Source: JACQFZ01 sp045810625
GTDB taxonomy: Bacteria; Pseudomonadota; Gammaproteobacteria; Acidiferrobacterales; Sulfurifustaceae
Assembly (NCBI GenBank): GCA_045810625.1
Contig: JBJMVQ010000048.1
Location: 1-64,000 of the forward strand
Length of the DNA: 64,000 nt
Reading direction: 5' to 3'
The notes beneath the pieces are model-generated. The model was not told the DNA's origin, searched no databases, and saw only the letters and a program-made list of their open reading frames with translations. Below, in pieces: positions 17,873 to 25,027 of this stretch. Made by a program: the position numbers and the translations under genes. Position 1 is the first letter of the stretch, and the number at the start of each line of letters is the position of its first letter.

Positions 17873-18279
17873 TCTCGTTCACCTCTCCTCATGCGCTCCT
17901 GCCACTCGTGCGCCAGTCGTTCGTTGGCCAGCAGAAGGCGTGCGCGCGGAAATGCAAAGTCCGCGAGCCAAATCGTCAGACGGGCGCCGTCGCGCCGCAC
18001 GGCACGCAACAGCTCTTTTCGAAGCCGGCGCGTGACGAACCCGCGACCGAGGACGGCCACCAAGTAGATCGCGCCGTCGACGGAGCTTTGTGCCAAGGCG
18101 CCGCCGCCGTCCACGGCGAGAACAATCGGACCGCAGCGGAAATCCGGGACTTGGGCGGCGATTGCGGCTTCGATAGCCGCCGGGCCCAGTGTCCGCCGCC
18201 GCCGACCGAACACCAGTACGTTTACACCGATGATCACGGCGAAACTCGCGAGCAAAACCGCGAACGCGACGACGTTCAT
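17869..18279 (-). CDS. Small single-pass membrane protein of unknown function
   Basis: 136 aa with one N-terminal hydrophobic helix (about residues 4-24) followed by RRRR and a basic, mostly soluble domain, so a cytoplasmic C-terminus is expected. I do not recognise the family. ATG 18279 is preceded by a G-rich run that could act as a ribosome site. The 4-base overlap with the sterol-desaturase-family gene suggests an accessory subunit or electron-transfer helper, but no redox motif (CxxC, haem or flavin) is visible. Confidence 0.6.
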   Translation of the reverse strand: MNVVAFAVLLASFAVIIGVNVLVFGRRRRTLGPAAIEAAIAAQVPDFRCGPIVLAVDGGGALAQSSVDGAIYLVAVLGRGFVTRRLRKELLRAVRRDGARLTIWLADFAFPRARLLLANERLAHEWQERMRRGERE

Positions 18280-18406
18280 CTAGACCCCCCTTGCATCGGC
18301 GCGGACGGTGTTACGGATCGAGTGCCGCCCGGAGGGGATCGATTGCACGCGCCAGGACACAATCGCCTTCGACCGCCGCGGCATCGCGCGCACGCGCAAC
18401 ACGGCG

Positions 18407-19231
18407 CTACGCGCTCTTCCCCAACGCGGCGGGTTCGGCCTGCTTGGCCTTCGCCAGCCATGCCGCGCGGCGCGTGCCGGCGCGCGGCTCACGATCCTCG
18501 AAATGCTTGATCGCGTCGCACCATGCGATGTTATCCGAGTAGGCTTCGAGAAAATGCTCCAGGAAAGCGTCGAGATCCGCATCGCTCTTGATCAGTCGCT
18601 CGATCATGGCCCGCGTCATTTCGATGTGATACACCTCGGCCGGATCGTGGCCGCCGACATGAAGCCGGAAGTAGACCAGCTCATCCCGATTCACGGGGAA
18701 TAACGCGACGAGCGAACGCCACAACGCCTCGATCATCTCGCCGGCATGCTGCTCGAACGCAACCATGTAAGCGGCGCGGCGCAAGTGGTCGCAAGACGAC
18801 AGGCCGTCGAACAGGTTCTTCAGGTAGCGCTTGGTCACGGCGGAGTAGAACGGCGCCGTCTCGCGACCAAGCAGCGCGGCGATGTCGCGCTTGAGATGGT
18901 TCGCGTGAAAATTCGAATGCGTGTTCAGTATTGACGGCAGTGCCGCGATTCCTTCTTCCATCAAGATGTGATGGCCGCCGGTCTCGTCCCAGCACAAAAA
19001 GTTCGCGACGACGGACGTCCATTCGACTTCTAGCGGCACCGGGATGTTCCGATCCATCGCCTGCAGGATCAGATTCGCCTGCGCTCCCGCCTGCAGATAG
19101 GGAAAGGCCTGCGACATCGCGAGATAGTTCGCGAGGACGCTGCCCACGTTTTGCCGGGAAATGCCGAAAGTGAACGGGTGTTCGTTGAATAGCGCCTTGA
19201 CGGCCGCGTCGATCTCTTCCAGAGGCTTCAT
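18407..19231 (-). CDS. Haem-oxygenase-like diiron oxidase candidate
   Basis: A 274-aa all-helical protein that looks like the haem-oxygenase-like diiron (HDO/TenA-like) group. Possible ligands are Glu83/His87, Glu160 and the C-terminal cluster around His191, His195-Asp196 and His202 (LHVGGHDPAEVYH). HDO enzymes include UndA (fatty acid to 1-alkene) and SznF-type N-oxygenases. The ribosome site GGGAGCAAAAG precedes ATG 19231. It lies between panD and the membrane oxidase, in the same orientation. The family call rests on motif spacing and needs a structure-based search. Confidence 0.6.
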   Translation of the reverse strand: MKPLEEIDAAVKALFNEHPFTFGISRQNVGSVLANYLAMSQAFPYLQAGAQANLILQAMDRNIPVPLEVEWTSVVANFLCWDETGGHHILMEEGIAALPSILNTHSNFHANHLKRDIAALLGRETAPFYSAVTKRYLKNLFDGLSSCDHLRRAAYMVAFEQHAGEMIEALWRSLVALFPVNRDELVYFRLHVGGHDPAEVYHIEMTRAMIERLIKSDADLDAFLEHFLEAYSDNIAWCDAIKHFEDREPRAGTRRAAWLAKAKQAEPAALGKSA

Positions 19232-19274
19232 CTTTTGCTCCCTCGCTGTGTGCCCGCGCAGTTCGATGCGCCGC

Positions 19275-19661
19275 TCAACGCGGTTCGGGATACGCTATCT
19301 GTGCGCGCTGCGTCCGCACGATCTCGTTCCCTTGCTGCAGCAGAACGACGGTGGGCTCGTGCGCGCGCGCCTCTTCGCGCGAAAGCTGGCAGTAGCTAAT
19401 AACGATCACCCGGTCGCCGACCTGCACCAGACGCGCCGCCGCGCCGTTGATGCCGATCGTTCTCGTTCCCCGCGGTGCTTCGATCGTATACGTGGTGAAC
19501 CTCGCCCCCGTCGTGATGTTGAGCACGTCCACCTGCTCATGCGGCAGCATCCCGGCCGCGTCGAGAAAATCGCGATCGATCGATATCGAACCCTCGTAGT
19601 GCATGTCGGCTCGCGTCACGGTCGCGCGATGCAGCTTGGCCTTCATCATCGTTAGCAGCAT
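19275..19661 (-). CDS. panD: Aspartate 1-decarboxylase
   Basis: A 128-aa PanD proenzyme. The self-cleavage site Gly24-Ser25 (HYEGSISID) is intact and would yield the pyruvoyl cofactor; Tyr of RFTTYTI and the INGAAARLV segment are also conserved. It makes beta-alanine from L-aspartate, the amine for pantothenate or for a product. It lies apart from any panB/panC housekeeping pair but within the same cluster as a PanC paralogue (23397-24248), so beta-alanine supply for the pathway is the natural reading. Confidence 0.93.
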   Translation of the reverse strand: MLLTMMKAKLHRATVTRADMHYEGSISIDRDFLDAAGMLPHEQVDVLNITTGARFTTYTIEAPRGTRTIGINGAAARLVQVGDRVIVISYCQLSREEARAHEPTVVLLQQGNEIVRTQRAQIAYPEPR

Positions 19662-20365
19662 GAGAACATTCCCCTGTTTGGCAAATATCGATCGAACGGA
19701 ATGGTTGAACGCCGCCTAGAGCGGCGCCGGAGCGCAGACAGGAAATGAACCGAGCTTCGTTTTCGACGCGCGGACGAATCAAACCGGCGCGTCGCCGCAA
19801 CGACGGCGCCGTCGCGGTTGCGCACCGTCGTGCGCGAACGATGTGTCGGGGGCGAACAGGGTTGCCGGACCAACGAACGAAGGAAAACGGAAAAACAGCA
19901 GCCCGCGTCATCGTGGATAGTCCCTTATCCAGTCGTAAGCCGTTCCTGGCTACGTTGTCGAATTGTGAATAGATCGATTCCGATGCGTCAAGACGACGGA
20001 CGCGACGCGCCCGAAAAATTTATCGCGCGATTATGAAGCGACTGCGAGTCGCGCGATGCACCTCGCGCGCATGCCATCGTGCGGCTTCCGCGCGCCGACT
20101 CACATCGACGCGTCGTTAATAAATTCATACGACGCCGTGACTGTATGCATCCGACGAAGCGCGCAAAGTTCCATCACGCGAACCGCGCGACGACCGCGTC
20201 GCGACTGTTGACACTAGTCGAAGCCAGCTTCGAAAATGCATCAGAAGAACGTCGGCGGTGTTTCTGGTCGGTAGCGCCGCAGTAGTCGCCGCCGACGCGA
20301 TAGCCACCTGGCCGCGCCGCGCGCCGGCGGCGCTGAAAGGGAAGTAGGCAGACAAGGAATCGCGC
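19662..20365. other. 700-base divergent intergenic region
   Basis: Separates panD (minus) from the GNAT/GlyRS operon (plus). I see no coding segment with support. It contains A/T-rich patches and, near the right end, a sigma70-like -35 with a 16-bp dyad listed separately. It should contain control elements for both flanking operons. Confidence 0.5.
20208..20236 (+). promoter_or_regulatory. Promoter-like element with 16-bp dyad (operator candidate)
   Basis: TTGACA (20208-20213) is followed within the spacer by the perfect dyad TCGAAGC-CA-GCTTCGA (20218-20233), then CGAAAA at the -10 position. The -10 is poor, which fits a regulated promoter. It lies about 130 bases before the GNAT/GlyRS operon. 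A repressor or activator dimer bound to the dyad would control access. Confidence 0.45.
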
Positions 20366-20896
20366 ATGTTTGGTCGCATTCGCCCGGCAACCATGGACGA
20401 TATCGCGTTCATCGAACGGTGCGCCGACGCGGCGTTTCGACCGCATTTCCGCGTTCTCGGCGCCGTTCCGATGCGCCGGCGCGAAGACTATGCCGACCTC
20501 ATCGCAAAGGGGCACCTCGAGATAGCGGAAGAACAAGACAACGGCAACGTCGTCGGCTTCCTCGTTGTCTTCATCCATCCCGATCACATCATGATCGATA
20601 CGCTTTCCATCGATCCGGCGTTTCAAGGTAAAGGCGCGTGGCGTTGGGTGGAAAAACGATTGGCGGCGCTGCGTCGCAGCACCGGGCTGCGCGTCGTGAG
20701 GACCTACACCAACGAAAAGCTGACGCGGAATATCCGGCTGTTTCAGCTCCGGGGCTTCGTTATCACCGGCCGGCGTCAGGTCCGCGGCCACGTTTTTGTC
20801 GACATGGAACAGGTCGAGAGCCGGCACGACGCCGCGGCTGCCCGTCGAACGAGCCGGCGTCTCGGGCAACGAGCGGGCGAAGACGTCAATGGTTGA
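20366..20896 (+). CDS. GNAT-fold acyl/aminoacyltransferase coupled to a GlyRS paralogue
   Basis: A 176-aa GNAT with the acyl-CoA loop FQGKGAWRW after the beta4 strand IMIDTLSI, and the late NIRLFQLRGF segment typical of the fold. Its last 8 bases overlap the start of a glycyl-tRNA-synthetase-like gene, indicating coupled translation and probably coupled function. Some GNAT-fold enzymes use aminoacyl-tRNA as donor; here a GNAT taking an aminoacyl group from the neighbouring synthetase is an attractive but untested idea. Ordinary N-acetylation is the alternative. Confidence 0.82.
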   Translation: MFGRIRPATMDDIAFIERCADAAFRPHFRVLGAVPMRRREDYADLIAKGHLEIAEEQDNGNVVGFLVVFIHPDHIMIDTLSIDPAFQGKGAWRWVEKRLAALRRSTGLRVVRTYTNEKLTRNIRLFQLRGFVITGRRQVRGHVFVDMEQVESRHDAAAARRTSRRLGQRAGEDVNG

Positions 20897-22298
20897 TTCG
20901 AGAATCGAAGAGCTGGTCGCCTTCTGCCAGCGCAAAGGTTTTTTTGTCCCGAGTTGCGACCTGTACGGCGGTCTCGCCGGCGTCTACGATTACGGCCCGC
21001 TCGGCGCCGAGCTCAAAAACAACTTCAAACGCGCCTGGTGGCGCGCGATGGTGTACGAACGCGACGACGTCGAAGGCCTCGACGGAGCGATCCTGAGCCA
21101 TCCCAAGCTGCTTGACTACGCGGGCCACGTGGACGCGTTCACCGACATGGTCGTAACGTGTCGTCGATGCACGCGGCGCACGCGCGCCGATCACGTGCGA
21201 TCCGGGCGCTGCGCCTACTGCGGCAGTCTCGAGCTTTCCGATACGCATCCGTTCAACACGATGTTTCGCACCGAAATCGGCTCGATCGAGGATCGGCGAA
21301 CGCTTTGCTACCTGCGACCGGCCACGGCGCAGCACACGTTCGCCAACTTCAAGCATGTGCTCGACAGCAGCGGCCAGCGGCTGCCGTTCGGGATCGCGCA
21401 AATCGGGAAGGCGTTCCGCAACGAGGTGGCGCCGACCGATTTTCCGTTCCGGATGCGCGAATTCGAGCAATTGGAGCTGCAATTCTTCGTCGAGCCGGGC
21501 GATGACGAACGCTGGCACGAGCTTTGGCTGGCCCAGCGCATCGAGTGGTGGGTGGCGCAAGGCCTCGCGCGCGAAAACATCACTGTGCAGGACGTTCCGA
21601 AGCACGAGCTTGCCCACTACTCCAAACGCACGCTCGATATCTACTACCACTTCGCGGACGACTTTCAGGGCGAGATCGAAGGAATCGCAAATCGCACCGA
21701 CTACGACCTCGGCTGCCATAGCCGCGAGCAGCATCGGCTGAACATCCGTGCGCGGGTGAAGGAAAACCACGAATCGAACGCGGTCATGGCGGTGCGCGAT
21801 CCGATCACGAATGCCTGGAAGGTGCCCTTCGTGATCGAGCCGGCGGCCGGCGTCGATCGGGGAGTGATGGCGCTACTTTCCGAAGCCTACACCCGGGAAC
21901 ATCTCGGTCACGGCGGCGCTCGCCTGGTGCTGAAGCTGAAGCCGCATCTGGCGCCGATCAAGGCAGCGATCGTGCCGGCGGACAACGACGATGGGCAAAT
22001 CGTAGCGCTCGCCAAAGAGATCAAGCGCCGGCTGGTCGTGTTGGATCTCGGTAGGGTGATGCTCGAAGCGAACACCGGGCTCGGCGACGTCTACCGCAGA
22101 CACGATGAGATCGGCACGCCACTTTGCGTGACGGTGGATTCCGGAGCCGTGCGTCACCGTGCGAGCACCGTCGCGGTGCGTGATCGCGACCTGATGAATG
22201 AAGAGCGGATCGCGCTTGCCGATCTGCCGGACTACGTGGCGGCCAAGTGTCGATACGATCGAGGCGCGCGAGACGCGGGGCACCGCGCGGAATCGTGA
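20889..22298 (+). CDS. Glycyl-tRNA synthetase paralogue (alpha2 type) with altered amino acid pocket
   Basis: A 469-aa class II synthetase closely resembling the dimeric Thermus-type GlyRS. It has a zinc ribbon (Cys91, 94, 108, 111), motif 2 (FRNEVAPTDFPFRMREFEQ), an EGIANRTDYDL segment, motif 3 and a C-terminal anticodon-binding domain with YRRHDEIGTP. Two positions that recognise glycine in this family are changed: RPETAQG reads RPATAQH (Ala145) and EPS reads EPA (Ala319); Glu317 and Arg269 remain. Most betaproteobacteria charge tRNA-Gly with the unrelated GlyQS, so this is probably an accessory copy for biosynthesis (altered substrate, perhaps beta-alanine) or self-resistance. ATG 20889 overlaps the GNAT gene by 8 bases. 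Confidence 0.9.
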   Translation: MVDSRIEELVAFCQRKGFFVPSCDLYGGLAGVYDYGPLGAELKNNFKRAWWRAMVYERDDVEGLDGAILSHPKLLDYAGHVDAFTDMVVTCRRCTRRTRADHVRSGRCAYCGSLELSDTHPFNTMFRTEIGSIEDRRTLCYLRPATAQHTFANFKHVLDSSGQRLPFGIAQIGKAFRNEVAPTDFPFRMREFEQLELQFFVEPGDDERWHELWLAQRIEWWVAQGLARENITVQDVPKHELAHYSKRTLDIYYHFADDFQGEIEGIANRTDYDLGCHSREQHRLNIRARVKENHESNAVMAVRDPITNAWKVPFVIEPAAGVDRGVMALLSEAYTREHLGHGGARLVLKLKPHLAPIKAAIVPADNDDGQIVALAKEIKRRLVVLDLGRVMLEANTGLGDVYRRHDEIGTPLCVTVDSGAVRHRASTVAVRDRDLMNEERIALADLPDYVAAKCRYDRGARDAGHRAES

Positions 22299-22328
22299 GT
22301 TGCCGCCAGAAACATGGGAGCCGTAATC

Positions 22329-23345
22329 ATGGACGATACGCCGAAACAAGCGCCGGGCGATCTCGACCCGGCGGATATCGCGATCCTCAAGGAGCCCATT
22401 GCCGGTCCCCTGAGCTGGACGGCCGCAACCTTCAAGTTCGGCTCGAACATCATTCCCCTATCCGATACGCAGCTCGCCGCGCTCGAGAATCTGCACGCAC
22501 ATCGCGGCGACGCGCCTTCGCTGGCCGCGGCGAAATCTTCCCTCGGTCCGGTTGCGGCGAGCATCATCGAGCACTGCGAAAACATCAGTGGCTTCGCACT
22601 GGTGCGCGGCGTGGATGTCACGCGCTACGCGACCGAGCAACTGAAGACGATGTTCTTCCGCTTCTGCGGAATCGTGGGAAACATCGTCACGCAAAACTCC
22701 AAGGGCGAAACGCTCTGCGAGGTAACGGACGCCAACCAGGGACGCATGGCGGGCAGCAACGTGCGCGGCTACCTGACGAACGAGGCGCTCAGCTTCCATA
22801 CCGATTCCTCGGATATTCTTGCGCTATTCTGCGAAAAGGTGTCCGAGAACGGCGGCGATTCGCTGGTCGTGAGCGCCTCGACGATTTACAACGAGCTGCT
22901 CGCGCGCTTTCGGGAATACCTCGGCCTTCTTTATGTCGGCTTCTTTTACGACGATCGCGGACAACAGAAGCCGGCCCAACTCCCGGCCTATCGCAACGCC
23001 GTGTTCACGTGCCGCGACGGCAAGCTCGCGTGCCGATACTACCTGTACGACTACGTCGCGCCGGCGTACGCGAAGCTTGCGCTCCCTCTAAGCCCGCTCG
23101 AAGCGCACGCCCTGCGCCTGTTCAATGCGATTGCGGAAGATCCGGCCAACTATGTGACCTTCCGCATGCAGCCGGGAGACATGGTTTTCTACTCCAACAA
23201 CAACGTGCTGCACGCACGCACGGCCTACAAAGACCCGCCGGGCGATGAGCACCAGCGGCGCAAGCTTTATCGCGTCTGGCTGAACCCGCATTGTCCGCGC
23301 GCGCTACCCGCGACCTTCGCGCGATACCGGTTCGGATATCACTGA
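22329..23345 (+). CDS. TauD/TfdA-type Fe(II)/2-oxoglutarate dioxygenase
   Basis: A 338-aa dioxygenase. The iron motif is HTD (SFHTDSSD), with the distal His in VLHARTAY and Arg near KLYRVWL for 2-oxoglutarate. Unlike the halogenase of this cluster the carboxylate ligand is present, so hydroxylation, desaturation or ring formation is expected. ATG 22329 was preferred to ATG 22314 because GGGAG is correctly spaced. It lies between the GlyRS-like and PanC-like genes in one operon. Confidence 0.86.
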   Translation: MDDTPKQAPGDLDPADIAILKEPIAGPLSWTAATFKFGSNIIPLSDTQLAALENLHAHRGDAPSLAAAKSSLGPVAASIIEHCENISGFALVRGVDVTRYATEQLKTMFFRFCGIVGNIVTQNSKGETLCEVTDANQGRMAGSNVRGYLTNEALSFHTDSSDILALFCEKVSENGGDSLVVSASTIYNELLARFREYLGLLYVGFFYDDRGQQKPAQLPAYRNAVFTCRDGKLACRYYLYDYVAPAYAKLALPLSPLEAHALRLFNAIAEDPANYVTFRMQPGDMVFYSNNNVLHARTAYKDPPGDEHQRRKLYRVWLNPHCPRALPATFARYRFGYH

Positions 23346-23396
23346 TTTCAGCGTCGATCCACCATTTGGACAAACAGCCACTCAGGGAGGGAAACC

Positions 23397-24248
23397 ATGC
23401 AAATCATCGAAACGATCGCCGAAATTCGCAAGGAGCTCGCGCGGTACCGTCGGGCGGACAAGATCATCGGCTTCATCTCGACATTGGGGAACCTGCACGA
23501 CGGACATATCAGCCTCATACGAAAGGCGAGGGACGAGTGCGACATCGTCGTCGCCGGCATCTTTTTGAACCCTAGTCATTTCGGGCCTGGCGAAGATCTC
23601 GAGAAATATCCGCGCACGTTTGCCGAGGACTGCGATCGGCTACGCGCCGCGCGCTGCGACATTCTGTTCGCGCCGAGCGTGCAGGAAATGTATCCGCTCG
23701 GCCTCTACGCTCAGACGAAAGTCGAAGTCCCCCTACTGACGCGCCATCACTGCGCCGTCAGCCGTCCGCATCTGTTCGGCGCCATCGCCACAGTCGTCAC
23801 TAAGCTGCTCAACATTATTCAGCCGGATGTCGCGTATTTCGGGGAGAAGGACTATCAGCAGCTAGCCGTCGTCAAGCGAATGGTGGAGACGTTGAACATT
23901 CCGACGAAGATCGCGTCGGGGCCGACGATCCGAGAATCGAATGGGCTCGCCATGAGCTCACGAAACAACTACTTGAGCGAGGAAAAGAAAAATCATGCAG
24001 CGCATTTGTATCGCTGCATGCTCGAGGCCCGCGAAGCCGTGCTTCACGGCGAAACCGATTTCATGCGTCTCAGCGAACGTCTCAACAGGGATCTCAAAAA
24101 GGGCGGGTTCGAGCCGGACTACGTCAACTTCGCTCATCCGGAGACCCTGGAACCGGCAACGGCGGACGATCGGCGCGTAGTGCTGCTGGCCGCGGCCTAC
24201 CTCGACGGTGTGCGCCTAATCGACAATCTCATGATCGAGCGTCGCTGA
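23397..24248 (+). CDS. PanC paralogue (pantoate-beta-alanine ligase-like) with changed pantoate pocket
   Basis: A 283-aa ligase colinear with PanC. ATP-site His34 and His37 (GNLHDGH), YPRT, FGEKDYQQ and SSRN are kept, so adenylation chemistry looks intact. Several conserved substrate-side positions differ: NPxQF reads NPSHF (His61 for the pantoate-binding Gln), RPGHFxGV reads RPHLFGAI, and RxxDGLA reads RESNGLA. It may therefore join beta-alanine, or a related amine, to an acid other than pantoate. PanD in the same cluster can supply beta-alanine. Supplying extra pantothenate for carrier proteins is the conservative alternative. The ribosome site GGGAGGGAAACC precedes ATG 23397. Confidence 0.88.
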   Translation: MQIIETIAEIRKELARYRRADKIIGFISTLGNLHDGHISLIRKARDECDIVVAGIFLNPSHFGPGEDLEKYPRTFAEDCDRLRAARCDILFAPSVQEMYPLGLYAQTKVEVPLLTRHHCAVSRPHLFGAIATVVTKLLNIIQPDVAYFGEKDYQQLAVVKRMVETLNIPTKIASGPTIRESNGLAMSSRNNYLSEEKKNHAAHLYRCMLEAREAVLHGETDFMRLSERLNRDLKKGGFEPDYVNFAHPETLEPATADDRRVVLLAAAYLDGVRLIDNLMIERR

Positions 24249-24282
24249 CGCGATCAGCGTGTTGCCAACCGGGAGTTACACG

Positions 24283-24993
24283 ATGAAAATGAGTGGGTAC
24301 CGCGTTCTGAGTTTCGACTGCTACGGGACGCTCGTGGACTGGGAAGCGGGCATTATCGAGGCATTCCGCGCGCTCGTAGCGCCGCACGACATCATCTTGT
24401 CGGATCTAGCGATACTCAACGCGTTTCTCGATATCGAAACCAATGTCGTCAAGAACGCACCCAGCAAGACGTACCAGGAAGTCTTGTTTGAGGTGTACCG
24501 GGAGTTTGCACAACAACACGGGATTCATTTCGATGAAAGCGGCGCAGTGCGTTTCGCGTCCTCGATCGGACATTGGCCGCTTTTCCCGGACACACAACGA
24601 AGCCTCGATTTTCTCTCGCAGCATCACAAACTCGTCATTCTCTCGAATATCGACGACGCGTCGATCGAGCGAACCCGGTCGCAAATCAAAGTGCGGTTCT
24701 TGGATGTGTACACTGCGCAGCAAATTGGTTCGTACAAGCCCGACCCGCGCAACTTCCGATACCTGCTTGGGCGTTTGGCCGAGTACGGCTACGCCAAAGA
24801 GCAGCTCCTACACGTGAGTGTCAGCTTGTTCCACGACCTCATTCCCGCCCAGGCATTGGGCATCGATACGTGTTGGATCAATCGCGGAAACAGCATCAAT
24901 GGAACGCTAGCGACGCCACCGGGTTTTCAAGCCGGCATCGAACCGACATATACCTACCGAAGTCTGCAGGAGTTGCTCGACAACTACGAGTAA
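24283..24993 (+). CDS. HAD hydrolase, L-2-haloacid-dehalogenase type II-like
   Basis: A 236-aa HAD protein. Nucleophile Asp12 sits in FDCYGTLVDW, motif II is ILSNIDD, Lys is in GSYKPDPRNF, and the last motif reads HVSVSLFHDL. This matches the type II haloacid-dehalogenase group rather than phosphatases with a DxD motif. In a cluster with a halogenase it might remove halide in a cryptic halogenation step or detoxify a haloacid, but many relatives have no known substrate. ATG 24283 follows GGGAG; it closes the operon. Confidence 0.83.
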   Translation: MKMSGYRVLSFDCYGTLVDWEAGIIEAFRALVAPHDIILSDLAILNAFLDIETNVVKNAPSKTYQEVLFEVYREFAQQHGIHFDESGAVRFASSIGHWPLFPDTQRSLDFLSQHHKLVILSNIDDASIERTRSQIKVRFLDVYTAQQIGSYKPDPRNFRYLLGRLAEYGYAKEQLLHVSVSLFHDLIPAQALGIDTCWINRGNSINGTLATPPGFQAGIEPTYTYRSLQELLDNYE

Positions 24994-25027
24994 GGCAAGG
25001 TGTACGTCCGAGGAACGACAGGGACAG

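Noticed and set aside
20889..22298. Housekeeping glycyl-tRNA synthetase
   Set aside because: It lies in a biosynthetic operon, has pocket substitutions, and betaproteobacteria usually have GlyQS; this remains to be confirmed in the full genome.
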